In this document: piece by piece, positions 48,469 through 57,955 of the stretch
How positions within the stretch are numbered: the first letter of the stretch is position 1
Layout of the letters: every line of letters starts with the position of its first letter
Assembly: GCF_001570905.1 (NCBI RefSeq)
Contig: NZ_BCSO01000001.1
Coordinates: 496,001-560,000 of the forward strand
DNA: 64,000 nucleotides
From: [Zimmermannella] alba NBRC 15616
GTDB taxonomy: Bacteria > Actinomycetota > Actinomycetes > Actinomycetales > Microbacteriaceae
Direction: 5' to 3'
Program-made: the position numbers and the translations under genes
Notes under the pieces: model-generated
The model's input: the letters and a program-made list of their open reading frames with translations, nothing else
Databases searched by the model: none
Told to the model about the DNA's origin: nothing

Positions 48469-49677
48469 ATGACGACGACGAACCCCCTCAACATTCAGGA
48501 GCACAGCCACGGCGGACCGCTCGTCCCCGTGCAGACCCGTTCTGAGCGTCCTGCCTCGTTCAACCACGCCGACTTCCCGGCGGTCACCGGCCGCGAGGCC
48601 GAGTGGCGCTACACACCCGTGCGCGAACTCGCCGAACTCATCGACGGCCCGCTCGACGGCGGTCACACCGAGCTGAACGACCCGGCGGTTGACGGCGTCT
48701 CGATCTCGTGGATCGGCCGCGACGACGAGCGCCTCGGCTCGGTGGCAACGCCCGAAGATAAGGCAGCAGCGAACGCCTTCACGAACTTCGGCGAAGCCCT
48801 CCTCATCGAAGTGTCCGGCGAAGAAGCCAAGACCGCGGTCATCGACCGTCTCGGCTTCGGCGACACCCCGCGCGCAGCCCACGTCTTCATTGACGTGAAG
48901 CCGCACGCGCAGGCACTCCTCATCCTCCGCCACACGGGTCCCGCGAAGCTCACCGAGAACGTCGAGATGCGCATCGGTGACGGCGCCAAGGTGACGATCG
49001 TCTCGCTCCAAGAGTGGGACGACGAGGCGCTCCACGTCTCGAGCCACACGGCCACGATTGGCCGCGACGCGTTCTGCAAGCACATCGTCGTCTCGCTCGG
49101 CGGCAAGATCGTTCGCCTCAACCCGACCGTCCACCTCAACGCGCAAGGCGCCGACGGCGAGATGTACGGCCTCTACTTCTCGGATGCTGGCCAGCACCTC
49201 GAGCAGCAGGTCTACGTCGACCACGCCGCACCGCACACCCGCTCGCGCGTGAACTACAAGGGCGCGCTCCAGGGTGAAGGCGCACGCTCGGTCTGGATCG
49301 GTGACGTCCTCATCCGCCAGGCTGCCGAGGGCACCGACAGCTACGAAGAGAACCGCAACCTCGTCCTCTCGGACGGCACCCGCGCTGACTCGGTGCCGAA
49401 CCTCGAGATCGAGACTGGCGACATCGAGGGTGCAGGCCACGCCTCGGCAACGGGTCGCTTCGATGACGAGCAGCTGTTCTACCTCATGGCTCGCGGTATC
49501 TCGGAGCCCGTCGCCCGCCGCCTGGTCGTCCACGGCTTCCTCAACGAAATCGTTCAGCAGATCGACGAAGAGTCAATCCGCGAAGAACTCGAGCAGCAGC
49601 TCGAGGAAGAACTCCACCGCTCGACGAATGCGCTGCTCGGTGCCCGCGTCGAACAGACCGAAGGGACGGCTGCCTGA
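48469..49677 (+). CDS. sufD: Fe-S cluster assembly protein SufD
   Basis: SufD pairs with SufB and SufC in the Fe-S scaffold complex. The 402-residue protein shares the SufB-like beta-helix core (MYGLYFSDAGQHLEQQVYVD, RSRVNYKGALQ) and the end motif DDEQLFYLMARGISEPVARRL. The first 60 residues (EHSHGG) are less conserved. The Rieske gene overlaps its stop by one base (TGATG). Confidence 0.95.
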   Translation: MTTTNPLNIQEHSHGGPLVPVQTRSERPASFNHADFPAVTGREAEWRYTPVRELAELIDGPLDGGHTELNDPAVDGVSISWIGRDDERLGSVATPEDKAAANAFTNFGEALLIEVSGEEAKTAVIDRLGFGDTPRAAHVFIDVKPHAQALLILRHTGPAKLTENVEMRIGDGAKVTIVSLQEWDDEALHVSSHTATIGRDAFCKHIVVSLGGKIVRLNPTVHLNAQGADGEMYGLYFSDAGQHLEQQVYVDHAAPHTRSRVNYKGALQGEGARSVWIGDVLIRQAAEGTDSYEENRNLVLSDGTRADSVPNLEIETGDIEGAGHASATGRFDDEQLFYLMARGISEPVARRLVVHGFLNEIVQQIDEESIREELEQQLEEELHRSTNALLGARVEQTEGTAA

Positions 49678-50009
49678 TGGCATTCCAGCGTGTATGTGCC
49701 GCCGACGACGTGCAGGTGAACACCCCGCAGCGATTCGAGCTCGAGGGTGAACAGATCGTTGTCGTGCGCGACTCTGAGGGAGCGTTCTACGCCATTGGCG
49801 ACAAGTGCTCCCACGGCGACATTTCCCTCTCGGAAGGTTTCGTTGAGGGCTGCGAACTCGAGTGCTGGGCACACGGTTCGAAGTTCTCGCTCAAGACCGG
49901 ATGGCCGCAGAACCTGCCCGCCTACGAGCCTGTGCCCGTGTATGAGGTCAAGCTCGAGGACGGCGACATTTACATTGACCCCACTCCGACCCTCAAGGAG
50001 CAGAACTAG
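49677..50009 (+). CDS. Rieske-type [2Fe-2S] ferredoxin of the suf operon
   Basis: A 110-residue soluble Rieske protein of the bedA/NirD-like ferredoxin class. Ligands are C44 and H46 in KCSHGD and C63 and H66 in CWAHGS. Its place between sufD and sufC is usual in Microbacteriaceae and other actinobacteria. It may give electrons for cluster assembly, but the role is inferred from context. sufC starts 2 nt after the stop. Confidence 0.93.
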   Translation: MAFQRVCAADDVQVNTPQRFELEGEQIVVVRDSEGAFYAIGDKCSHGDISLSEGFVEGCELECWAHGSKFSLKTGWPQNLPAYEPVPVYEVKLEDGDIYIDPTPTLKEQN

Positions 50010-50011
50010 AC

Positions 50012-50764
<753 letters not shown>

Positions 50765-50781
50765 TCCCAGTAGGGAGAACT

Positions 50782-51114
50782 ATGGCGCTCATTGAACTTG
50801 AGCCGAAGCGCTACGACGAGATCGAGGAAGCCCTCAAGACCGTCGTGGACCCCGAGCTTGACGTCAACATTGTTGACCTCGGCCTCATTTACGACCTCAA
50901 TTGGGAGGATGAGCTCGATGCGCTCGTCATCTCGATGACGCTCACTTCCGCGGGCTGCCCGCTCACGGACGTGATTGAAGCGGACACTGCGAAGGCGCTG
51001 GATGGCGTCGTGGAGCGCTTCAAGATCAACTGGGTCTGGATGCCGCCGTGGGGGCCGGAGCGCATCACCGACGATGGTCGAGAAATGATGCGTGCCCTCG
51101 GCTTCAACATGTAG
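50782..51114 (+). CDS. MIP18/DUF59 family protein (SufT-like)
   Basis: A 110-residue MIP18-family (DUF59) protein that helps mature Fe-S proteins, probably in cluster transfer. The family cysteine is C59 in LTSAGCPLTD, and VDPELDVNIVDLGLIYD is the conserved N-terminal motif. GGGAGAAC precedes the ATG. It lies 17 nt after sufC and is the last gene before an 18-bp terminator hairpin. The name SufT is used by resemblance; the wider family includes PaaD. Confidence 0.88.
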   Translation: MALIELEPKRYDEIEEALKTVVDPELDVNIVDLGLIYDLNWEDELDALVISMTLTSAGCPLTDVIEADTAKALDGVVERFKINWVWMPPWGPERITDDGREMMRALGFNM

Positions 51115-51125
51115 CAGCCGAGCAC

Positions 51126-51167
51126 ACGACGGGGCCCGCTGGACGAGCATCCAGCGGGCCCCGTCGT
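51126..51167. terminator. Strong bidirectional terminator after the suf operon
   Basis: A perfect 18-bp stem, beginning ACGACGGGGCCCGC, with a 6-nt loop, lies between the convergent suf operon and the MFS gene. Confidence 0.88.
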
Positions 51168-51179
51168 CTGAGTGAGCAG

Positions 51180-52634
51180 CTATGCCGCCGCGGTGGTCTT
51201 TGGCCGCTCCCAGAAGAGGACAGCAATTGCGGCGCAGAGGGCGACGACGGCGAGGACGTACATGGAGTCGCCCATGGCCCGAGCAAAGCCGTCCTGGAGG
51301 AAACTCGGCAGTACGCTCGAGGCGGCAGCCGGGCCCTGCCCCATGTGCTGCGCTGAACCCTCACCAAGGTGCTCGGCGAGACGCGCCGTCATGATCGCCG
51401 CAATGGCTGCGGAGCCGAGCACCGCGCCAAGCTGACGGGTCGTGTTGTAGACGCCGGAGCCGGCGCCTGCCATTCGCATCGGCAGGTTGCGGGTCGCCGT
51501 GATCGAGGTTGGACCCCAGGTGCAGGCGTTCGCGACACCAAACACCCCGCTCACGAGGAGGATCTGCCAGATCTCACGGCCCGGCGTCATGACGAGCCCG
51601 AAAAGTGCGCAGCCAAGACCGAAGGCAACCAGGCCCGTGAAAGCGACAGGGCGCGGGTCCCGTCGCTGCACGATCTTGCCCATGAACGGTGCAAGCACCG
51701 CACCCACGAGCGCCATCGGGAGCAGCATGAGCGCGGCGCCCGTGGGGGAGAGCCCGAGCACGGACTGGAAGTAGAGCATCTGCGGAATCGCGCTCGTCGC
51801 GGCAATCGCGCCGACAAGGAAGATGACGATGTTCGCGCCGCTGAAGTTTCGGTCGCGGAAGAGTTCGAGCGGGATGAGGGGTTCGTCCACGCGGCGCTGC
51901 CACCAGAAGAACACCGCCATCACGGCGACGCCACCAGCGATGAGCGGCAACGTCGTACCCCAGCCAATTTGTTCGCCCTCTTGAATGCCGAAGACGATCG
52001 CGAACATGGCGACGGCGCTGAGTACGACGCCGAACCAATCGAAGCGGTGCGAGTGGGTCTCGAGCTGCGGCACGAGCATCCAGGCCGCGATGAAGGCGAT
52101 GACGCCGACCGGGACGTTGATGAAGAAGATCCACTGCCAGCCAAGGCCGTCGATGAGCAGGCCACCGACGATAGGCCCGACGATCATCGCGATGCCGGCG
52201 ACGGCACCCCACACACCCATGGCTGGGCCGCGTTCCTCGGGCGGGAAGACGCGCGTGATGACGGTCATCGTCTGCGGGGCCATGAGCGATGCACCGAATC
52301 CCTGCACGACGCGGGCGACGATGAGCATCGTGATGGTGTCCGCGAAGCCGCACCAGAGGGAGGCGAGCGTGAAGACGACGAGGCCAATGAGGTAGACCCG
52401 GCGCGGCCCGACCCTGTCCCCGAGTCGTCCCGTAATGAGCAGCGGCACCGCGTAGGCGAGGAGGTACGCACTCGTCACCCAGACGGCTTCGCTGAGCCCT
52501 GCACCGAGTTCACGGATGAGCGCGGGCATCGCGACCATGACGATCGTCGAGTCGACGAGGATCATGAAGAACCCGATGATGAGGGCCGAGAATGCCCGCC
52601 ACGGACGTGGCGTGGTGGAGACGGTTGAGGTCAT
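51180..52634 (-). CDS. DHA2-family MFS drug exporter (EmrB/QacA type)
   Basis: A 484-residue membrane protein with about 14 hydrophobic segments, typical of the DHA2 family of proton-drug antiporters. The motif LVDSTIVMVAMPAL in helix 1, GRLGDRVGPRRVY (motif A) after helix 2, and the antiporter motif in GVWGAVAGIAMIVGPIVGG are visible. The substrate is unknown. No TetR-type regulator lies beside it. The neighbour bioY is separated by a terminator, so they are probably independent units. Confidence 0.9.
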   Translation of the reverse strand: MTSTVSTTPRPWRAFSALIIGFFMILVDSTIVMVAMPALIRELGAGLSEAVWVTSAYLLAYAVPLLITGRLGDRVGPRRVYLIGLVVFTLASLWCGFADTITMLIVARVVQGFGASLMAPQTMTVITRVFPPEERGPAMGVWGAVAGIAMIVGPIVGGLLIDGLGWQWIFFINVPVGVIAFIAAWMLVPQLETHSHRFDWFGVVLSAVAMFAIVFGIQEGEQIGWGTTLPLIAGGVAVMAVFFWWQRRVDEPLIPLELFRDRNFSGANIVIFLVGAIAATSAIPQMLYFQSVLGLSPTGAALMLLPMALVGAVLAPFMGKIVQRRDPRPVAFTGLVAFGLGCALFGLVMTPGREIWQILLVSGVFGVANACTWGPTSITATRNLPMRMAGAGSGVYNTTRQLGAVLGSAAIAAIMTARLAEHLGEGSAQHMGQGPAAASSVLPSFLQDGFARAMGDSMYVLAVVALCAAIAVLFWERPKTTAAA

Positions 52635-52705
52635 ATGCTCGCTGTTCTGTCGGGAGTCGATCGCTGCAGTGTACGCGGGGAAGCGGCCGCGACACGAGCA
52701 TGAAG

Positions 52706-52745
52706 AACGCCTCGGGCCCGGAACAGTGTCCGAGCCCGAGGCGTT
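52706..52745 (-). terminator. Terminator downstream of bioY
   Basis: AACGCCTCGGGC and GCCCGAGGCGTT form a perfect 12-bp stem with a 16-nt loop; on the reverse strand a T-rich stretch follows. Confidence 0.75.
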
Positions 52746-52760
52746 GAGATGTTGCGTGCG

Positions 52761-53378
52761 TTAGCGCTGCTCGTCGAGCTTCTTCACGGCCTTCCACGCG
52801 AGCGGCATGATGGCGGCTGCGAGAGCCCACTTCACGATGCCGCCGAGGATGAACGGCGTGAAGCCGTAGTTGAGTGCGGTCACGAAGTCGATCGGCTCAC
52901 CGAGCTGAGCAAGGATGAATGCCATGTAGGGGACACCCGTGATGAACGGGATGAGCGAGGCGAAACCAAATGCTGCGATCGAGAGCATCGGGCGGCGGTC
53001 CCAGCGGCGCTCAGCGAGCCAGCCGACGAGGCCAGCTGCGATCACGAAGCCGATGATGTAGCCGAAGGACGGCTCGGCGATCGAACCCCATCCGCCGCTG
53101 AAACCGGCGAACACGGGAAGACCAAGAAGGCCCGCACCCATGTAGGTGAGGAGCGAGGCAGCGCCGCGACGCATACCGAGGGCGGCGCCAACGACCATCA
53201 CGCCGAGGGTCTGGCCCGTGATGGGCACCGGCCACATCGGGATTTCGACCTGTGCGAGCAGCGCCACAATGGCGGCGCCAGCGAGCACGAGCGTGACGTT
53301 GGTGGCAAGGCCCTTCGAGCGGACAAGCCGGTCGGCGAGGACGAGGCGCGGAGCGCCAGCGACGGCGGTGGTCGTCAT
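52761..53378 (-). CDS. bioY: Biotin transporter BioY
   Basis: BioY is the substrate-binding (S) component of an ECF-type biotin importer. The 205 residues form about six membrane helices; the biotin-site motif MWPVPITGQTLGVMVVGAALG and YMGAGLLGLPVFAGFSGG are characteristic. BioM and BioN (energy-coupling parts) are not adjacent, so it may use a shared module or act alone. AAGGAG precedes the ATG by 7 nt. TAGTCT in the reverse direction at 53419-53424 may be its -10. Confidence 0.93.
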   Translation of the reverse strand: MTTTAVAGAPRLVLADRLVRSKGLATNVTLVLAGAAIVALLAQVEIPMWPVPITGQTLGVMVVGAALGMRRGAASLLTYMGAGLLGLPVFAGFSGGWGSIAEPSFGYIIGFVIAAGLVGWLAERRWDRRPMLSIAAFGFASLIPFITGVPYMAFILAQLGEPIDFVTALNYGFTPFILGGIVKWALAAAIMPLAWKAVKKLDEQR

Positions 53379-53429
53379 AGGTTTTCTCCTTCGAGACGCA
53401 AGAGCGTCTTCACTGTTGTTGCTCTGAGA

Positions 53430-53726
53430 CTACTCTGCGGGGATCGGCTGGCCGAGGTGTTCGATCTCGGTGAAGATGATGCGTTCGCTCCCGCGATTCT
53501 CCACACGGTGGCTGGATCCCTTCGCCCGCTCATAGGGCGCATCCGGGCTCATCGTCGCGACGAGTTCGCTGTCGTCTTCCCGGATGACGTGCATCTCGGA
53601 ACCCTCGCGGGGGATGACGACGTAGTCGTGCTCGTGGACGTGAAACTCGATTGCATCGCCCGGCTCGATCGTCCACGTGGTGATGCGGAACGAGGCCGAC
53701 TCGAAATCGATGTGGGATGTAGCCAC
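53430..53726 (-). CDS. Small cupin-domain protein
   Basis: A 98-residue single cupin barrel of unknown function. Possible metal ligands are H29, H31 and H33 in EFHVHEHDYVVIP. GTG 53726 has AGGAGG 8 nt upstream and was chosen over the longer TTG-started frame. It lies 51 nt upstream of bioY on the same strand, so they may share a transcript. The resemblance is to small cytoplasmic cupins; no substrate can be assigned. Confidence 0.7.
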   Translation of the reverse strand: MATSHIDFESASFRITTWTIEPGDAIEFHVHEHDYVVIPREGSEMHVIREDDSELVATMSPDAPYERAKGSSHRVENRGSERIIFTEIEHLGQPIPAE

Positions 53727-53911
53727 TGGTGGAACCTCCTGGCTGACCAGAATAGGCCAAGGCAAAGTATCGGCCCGGATGACGGTGACTGTCGCACATG
53801 GGATGTGTCGTATTGCTGCAAGAGCTGTGTCGTTGGGCAGGGAGCACCTGCCTGGATTTCCTGCCCTGCTAACCTCGTTCAGTTCATCCCCGCCCAGTTT
53901 TGGAGTGTGCC

Positions 53912-55510
53912 GTGCTCGCCGTTCGTGACCTCGAGATCCGCGTTGGAGCTCGCACGCTCATGTCCGGCGTGAACTTCCGTGTGGAGGCCGGCCAAAAGGT
54001 GGGGCTCGTCGGGCGCAATGGTGCCGGCAAGACGACGCTCACGAAGACGCTCGCGGGGGAGACGCTGCCGACGGCTGGCGAGATTAGTCGCAGTGGCGAG
54101 ATCGGCTACCTTCCGCAGGATCCGCGTTCTGGTGATCCCGAGCAGCTCGCGCGTCACCGCATCCTCGACGCGCGCGGCCTTGGTGATCTGCGCATCCGCA
54201 TGACCGAGGCGACCGAGCTCATGTCGTCCGACAACCCAGACGAGGCGGATGCTGCGATGCGCCGCTACGCCCGGCTCGAAGACCGTTTCCTCGCGCTCGG
54301 TGGCTACGCTGCCGAAGCTGAAGCTGCGAGCATCGCTTCGAACCTCTCCTTGCCGGATCGCATCCTCGACCAGCCACTGAAGACCCTCTCGGGTGGTCAG
54401 CGTCGCCGCATTGAGCTGGCCCGCATCCTCTTCTCCGGCGCGGACACGATGATTCTTGACGAGCCGACGAACCACCTCGACGCCGATTCGGTCGTCTGGC
54501 TTCGCGAGTTCCTGAAGTCGTACCAGGGCGGCGTCATCGTCATCTCGCACGACATTGAGCTCGTCGGCGAGACGGTGAACCGCGTGTTCTACCTCGACGC
54601 GAACCGCCAGGTGATCGACGTGTACAACATGGGCTGGAAGCACTACCTGCGCCAGCGCGAGGCCGATGAGGAGCGCCGCAAAAAGGAACGCGCCAACATC
54701 GAGAAGAAGGCCACAGCCCTCCAGCAGCAGGCCGCAAAGTTCGGCGCGAAGGCGACGAAGGCTGCGGCTGCGCATCAGATGCAGCGTCGAGCGGAGAAGA
54801 TGCTTGGTTCGCTCGAGGAAGTGCGTGTGCAAGATCGCGTCGCGAGCCTGCGTTTCCCGACGCCAGCCCCGTGCGGCAAGACGCCGATCATGGCCGAAAA
54901 CCTCTCCAAGTCCTATGGTTCGCTCGAGATCTTCACGGCGGTCGACCTCGCGATCGATCGTGGCTCGAAGGTCGTCATCCTCGGCCTCAACGGTGCCGGC
55001 AAGACGACGCTCTTGCGAATGCTCGCGGGCGTCGATGAGCCCGACACCGGCCAGATCATTGCTGGCCACGGCTTGAAGGTGGGCTACTACGCCCAGGAAC
55101 ACGAGACACTCGATGTGAAGCGCTCGGTGCTGCAGAACATGGTGTCCGTGTCGCAACATCTCACTGAGACTGAGGCGCGCAAGGTGCTCGGTTCCTTCCT
55201 GTTCTCGGGGGATGACGTGCACAAGCCCGCGGGCGTGCTCTCGGGTGGCGAGAAGACGCGTCTCGCGCTCGCCATGCTCGTGGTGTCGAGCGCGAATGTG
55301 CTGCTCTTGGATGAGCCGACGAACAACCTCGACCCGGCAAGCCGCGACCAGATCCTCGAAGCACTCGCACACTACGAGGGCGCGACGGTGCTCGTGAGCC
55401 ATGATGAAGGATGCGTGGAGGCGCTCAACCCGGAGCGTGTGCTCATCATGCCGGAGGGCACCGAAGACCACTGGAGCCCCGACTACTTCGAGCTCATCTC
55501 CATGAACTAG
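53912..55510 (+). CDS. ABC-F family ATPase
   Basis: A 532-residue protein with two ABC ATPase domains and no membrane part, like ribosome-acting ABC-F factors (Ettl/Uup/EttA group). Walker A motifs are GRNGAGKTT and GLNGAGKTT; signatures are LSGGQRRRIELARIL and LSGGEKTRLALAML. The linker between them is basic and rich in Arg, Lys and Gln (about residues 245-310). GTG 53912 has GGAG 6-7 nt upstream; TTG 53900 would lack that. TAACCT at 53870-53875 may be the -10. Either a translation factor or an antibiotic resistance factor; the former is more likely from context. Confidence 0.9.
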   Translation: MLAVRDLEIRVGARTLMSGVNFRVEAGQKVGLVGRNGAGKTTLTKTLAGETLPTAGEISRSGEIGYLPQDPRSGDPEQLARHRILDARGLGDLRIRMTEATELMSSDNPDEADAAMRRYARLEDRFLALGGYAAEAEAASIASNLSLPDRILDQPLKTLSGGQRRRIELARILFSGADTMILDEPTNHLDADSVVWLREFLKSYQGGVIVISHDIELVGETVNRVFYLDANRQVIDVYNMGWKHYLRQREADEERRKKERANIEKKATALQQQAAKFGAKATKAAAAHQMQRRAEKMLGSLEEVRVQDRVASLRFPTPAPCGKTPIMAENLSKSYGSLEIFTAVDLAIDRGSKVVILGLNGAGKTTLLRMLAGVDEPDTGQIIAGHGLKVGYYAQEHETLDVKRSVLQNMVSVSQHLTETEARKVLGSFLFSGDDVHKPAGVLSGGEKTRLALAMLVVSSANVLLLDEPTNNLDPASRDQILEALAHYEGATVLVSHDEGCVEALNPERVLIMPEGTEDHWSPDYFELISMN

Positions 55511-55516
55511 CCGCAA

Positions 55517-55556
55517 CTGAGCTGATCGAGTAGGACGAAGTCCGTATCGAGATCAC
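55517..55556 (+). repeat. Interspersed palindromic repeat, one copy
   Basis: A direct copy of the GAGCTGATCGAGT...GTATCGAGATCAC element, just after the ABC-F gene. Confidence 0.8.
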
Positions 55557-55566
55557 ACCCCTCGCG

Positions 55567-55633
55567 GAAATACCGACGTCCGCGTCAAATGCCCACGACA
55601 AACCTCGGTAGTTGACGCAAGGGTCGGTATTTC
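55567..55633. repeat. Nested dyad next to the palindromic repeat
   Basis: GAAATACCGAC (55567-55577) pairs with GTCGGTATTTC (55623-55633), and inside it GCGTCAA (55582-55588) pairs with TTGACGC (55612-55618). It lies between the convergent ABC-F and SURF1 genes. A comparable dyad follows the repeat at 63.4 kb. Confidence 0.75.
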
Positions 55634-55638
55634 GGGGT

Positions 55639-56499
55639 TTAGCGGGACTCGAGTTCGTCGAGGATGGCGTCTTCGATTTCGCCGTCGGTCTTGGCTCGCC
55701 TCGCCTTGCGGGCGGCCTCGCGCGCCTTCGCGGCCTGCACCTTCGGGTCATCCGGATTTCGGTAGCGGTACTCGTTGCGGATGCCGAGTACGAGCCCTGC
55801 CGCCGCAATCACCGCGAAGATGATCCACTGGACGGCGTAGGAGAGGTGGTTTCCTTCGGTCAGCTGCGGCCGCGGCACGAGGTCGCCGTGCTCTGCGGCA
55901 GGGTCCTCCGTCGCGAGGAGCCCGTAGGCCCCCTGGTAGACGCGGTCTTCACCGAGCTGCTGCGCGAAGGTCGGCAAGTGGATGGTGGCAATCTGACCGG
56001 CCGGAGCACTTCGGCCAGGAATCTCCGGCTCGCCGGGCTTCAGGCGTGCCGTCACCGTCACCTCACCCGCAGGCGGCGCAGGCACGTGATCAGGAGCATC
56101 CTGCTCGTTGCCCGTCGGCACCCAGCCACGATTCACGATGAAGATGCGCCCGCTGTCCGTCTCGAACGGCGTGAGGATCTCAAAGCCGGGGAAGCCATTG
56201 AAGGGACGCGCGCGTGCCAGCAGCTGCTGGTCGGCGAGGTAGCGGCCGTGAAGCTCCACCGGCATCCACTCGATTTCGGTGTCCCAGCTGCCAAGCTCCG
56301 GCAGCACCTCGTCGATTGGGACTGCGGCTCGGTCGAAGTTCGCTTCAATGCGGTGATTCTCGGCGACCTTCTCTTCACGGCGATCAAACTGCCAGCGGCT
56401 CAGAAACCCGCACGCGATCGCAAACACGATAAGGAGCGCGAGATAGCCGAGCCAGCGCTTCGAGAACGCAAATCGCCAGCCCGCTGCGTCACCGCTCAC
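55639..56499 (-). CDS. SURF1 family cytochrome oxidase assembly protein
   Basis: SURF1 proteins help insert haem A into cytochrome c oxidase. The 286 residues have an N-terminal helix (about 16-34, WLGYLALLIVFAIACGF), a large outer domain (GWVPTGNEQD, SWDTEIEWMPVELHGRYL) and a second helix near 225-243. The tail is Lys/Arg/Ala-rich and cytoplasmic. It links to ctaA and ctaB in function, 10 kb away. It overlaps the upstream 88-residue gene by 4 nt (ATGA). Confidence 0.92.
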   Translation of the reverse strand: MSGDAAGWRFAFSKRWLGYLALLIVFAIACGFLSRWQFDRREEKVAENHRIEANFDRAAVPIDEVLPELGSWDTEIEWMPVELHGRYLADQQLLARARPFNGFPGFEILTPFETDSGRIFIVNRGWVPTGNEQDAPDHVPAPPAGEVTVTARLKPGEPEIPGRSAPAGQIATIHLPTFAQQLGEDRVYQGAYGLLATEDPAAEHGDLVPRPQLTEGNHLSYAVQWIIFAVIAAAGLVLGIRNEYRYRNPDDPKVQAAKAREAARKARRAKTDGEIEDAILDELESR

Positions 56500-56762
56500 G
56501 CGATCGGCTCCTCATCGATCGCATCGCTCATGGCGTGGATACGAAGCGGGAAGTTGCGTGCGCTCAAGAACCCCTCGAGGTAGCTGCGGTGCTCCTCGCA
56601 GGCGAGCCAAATCTTGATTCGTTCCGGCGTGTGGATGCGGGGATTGCGCCATTCAATCCGCACCGTCGCCGGCTCCTCGCACGAGGCGCGCGAACACGTC
56701 GGCTCGGGAAACTCCCGCTCACCTTGCGCGAGACGCGCCAAGAGATCAAACTCGCCACTCAT
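56496..56762 (-). CDS. Small Cys-containing protein of unknown function
   Basis: An 88-residue protein with C23-x4-C28 and C55-x2-H58, a possible zinc-binding set, around a conserved-looking core (TVRIEWRNPRIH, IKIWLACEEH). It resembles small actinobacterial proteins that databases sometimes call acetone carboxylase, a name without support. ATG 56762 overlaps the previous gene's stop, and its own stop overlaps SURF1. The conserved overlaps suggest a role in the same operon, perhaps in oxidase assembly, but this is not shown. Confidence 0.7.
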   Translation of the reverse strand: MSGEFDLLARLAQGEREFPEPTCSRASCEEPATVRIEWRNPRIHTPERIKIWLACEEHRSYLEGFLSARNFPLRIHAMSDAIDEEPIA

Positions 56763-57073
56763 GCGGCCTCCTGAGCCTGTTCGTGCGGTGTCGGGGATCC
56801 AGCCAACACGATCGTGGAGGGGCGCTGTACCGTGGGCCTGCGACGGTTTCGGGCGACCGCATTCGCGACGACGACCGCGAAGTACGGCAAGAAGATGGCA
56901 CCGGCTGCGAACACAAGCATCCACGGCCCACGCACCCAAATGAGGGCGAGGAAGCAGGCCGTGCGGATCGCCATCGTGATGGCGTAGTTCCGCATCCGTC
57001 GCACGCGTTCTTCGTGCGCGGTTTCGGGCATGGAGGTGATGTTTGCCGCCTCGGATCCACGTCGAAACTTCAC
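56759..57073 (-). CDS. DUF3099 family membrane protein
   Basis: A 104-residue actinobacterial protein with two adjacent membrane helices (about 31-47 and 52-71), between a charged N-terminus and a Pro/Thr-rich tail. The function is unknown; it is regularly found between fabG and SURF1. GTG 57073 has a near-perfect AGGAGGTGA ribosome-binding site. It is divergent from fabG with 107 nt between. Confidence 0.8.
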   Translation of the reverse strand: MKFRRGSEAANITSMPETAHEERVRRMRNYAITMAIRTACFLALIWVRGPWMLVFAAGAIFLPYFAVVVANAVARNRRRPTVQRPSTIVLAGSPTPHEQAQEAA

Positions 57074-57180
57074 GGCTCACCTCCTTTTGCGCCTCGTTCC
57101 AGGGTACTCGGGGGAGTTGACATGCCAAGGTGCCGTGCCGACTGGGCGGCCAAGACGCTCATCTCTCCTAAGATGTCGGC

Positions 57181-57909
57181 ATGTCGAACGCATCCGAGAA
57201 CTCCACCCGCACCGTTCTGGTCACCGGCGGCAACCGCGGCATCGGCCGCGCGATCGCCGAACGATTCCTCGAGGCTGGCTATCACGTCGCCGTGACGAGC
57301 CGCTCGGGCGAGGGCGGCCCGGAGGGTGCGCTCACGGTGAAGGCGGACGTCACGGACACGGCCTCGCTCGACACTGCCTTCAGCCAGGTCGAGGCGGAGT
57401 TCGGCCCCGTCGAGATTCTCGTTGCGAACGCCGGCATCACGCGCGACATGCTGCTGCTGCGCATGACGGAAGAGGACTTCTCGGAGGTCATCAACACGAA
57501 CCTCACCGGCGTCTTCCGCTCGGTGAAGCGCGCTACGAAGGGGATGCTCCGCGCAAAGTTCGGCCGCATCATCCTCATTTCGAGCGTGGTCGGGCTCTAC
57601 GGCTCGCCTGGCCAGGTGAACTACGCGACCGCAAAGGCTGGTCTCGTCGGTATGGCGCGTTCGATCACGCGCGAGCTTGGATCGCGCGGCATCACTGCGA
57701 ACGTCATCGCACCGGGATTCATTGAAACGGATATGACGGCCGAGCTTCCGGAGGCGACGCAGCAGCAGTATCTTGCAAGCATCCCGGCGGGACGCTTCGG
57801 GCAGGTCGCCGACATTGCGAACACGGCTGCGTGGCTCGCAAGCGATGAGGCCTCGTACATTTCCGGCTCTGTCATCCCCGTGGATGGCGGACTTGGGATG
57901 GGCCACTAG
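57181..57909 (+). CDS. fabG: FabG-type 3-oxoacyl-ACP reductase (SDR)
   Basis: A classical short-chain dehydrogenase of 242 residues, probably the beta-ketoacyl-ACP reductase of fatty acid synthesis. The cofactor motif is TGGNRGIG (15-22), NNAG-equivalent VANAG, and the catalytic set N107, S134/S135, Y148 and K152. ATG 57181 lies 6 nt after TAAGAT (57169-57174), a leaderless arrangement. Other SDR activities cannot be excluded, but length and motifs fit FabG/MabA. Confidence 0.88.
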   Translation: MSNASENSTRTVLVTGGNRGIGRAIAERFLEAGYHVAVTSRSGEGGPEGALTVKADVTDTASLDTAFSQVEAEFGPVEILVANAGITRDMLLLRMTEEDFSEVINTNLTGVFRSVKRATKGMLRAKFGRIILISSVVGLYGSPGQVNYATAKAGLVGMARSITRELGSRGITANVIAPGFIETDMTAELPEATQQQYLASIPAGRFGQVADIANTAAWLASDEASYISGSVIPVDGGLGMGH

Positions 57910-57955
57910 TCACCTGCCCATCGCCACCACTGCCCATCCTCGTGAGAGTGGAGCT

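Noticed and set aside
51369-52628. Forward 419-residue frame opposite the MFS exporter
   Set aside because: Highly charged, His/Arg/Glu-rich antisense of membrane helices; a typical shadow.
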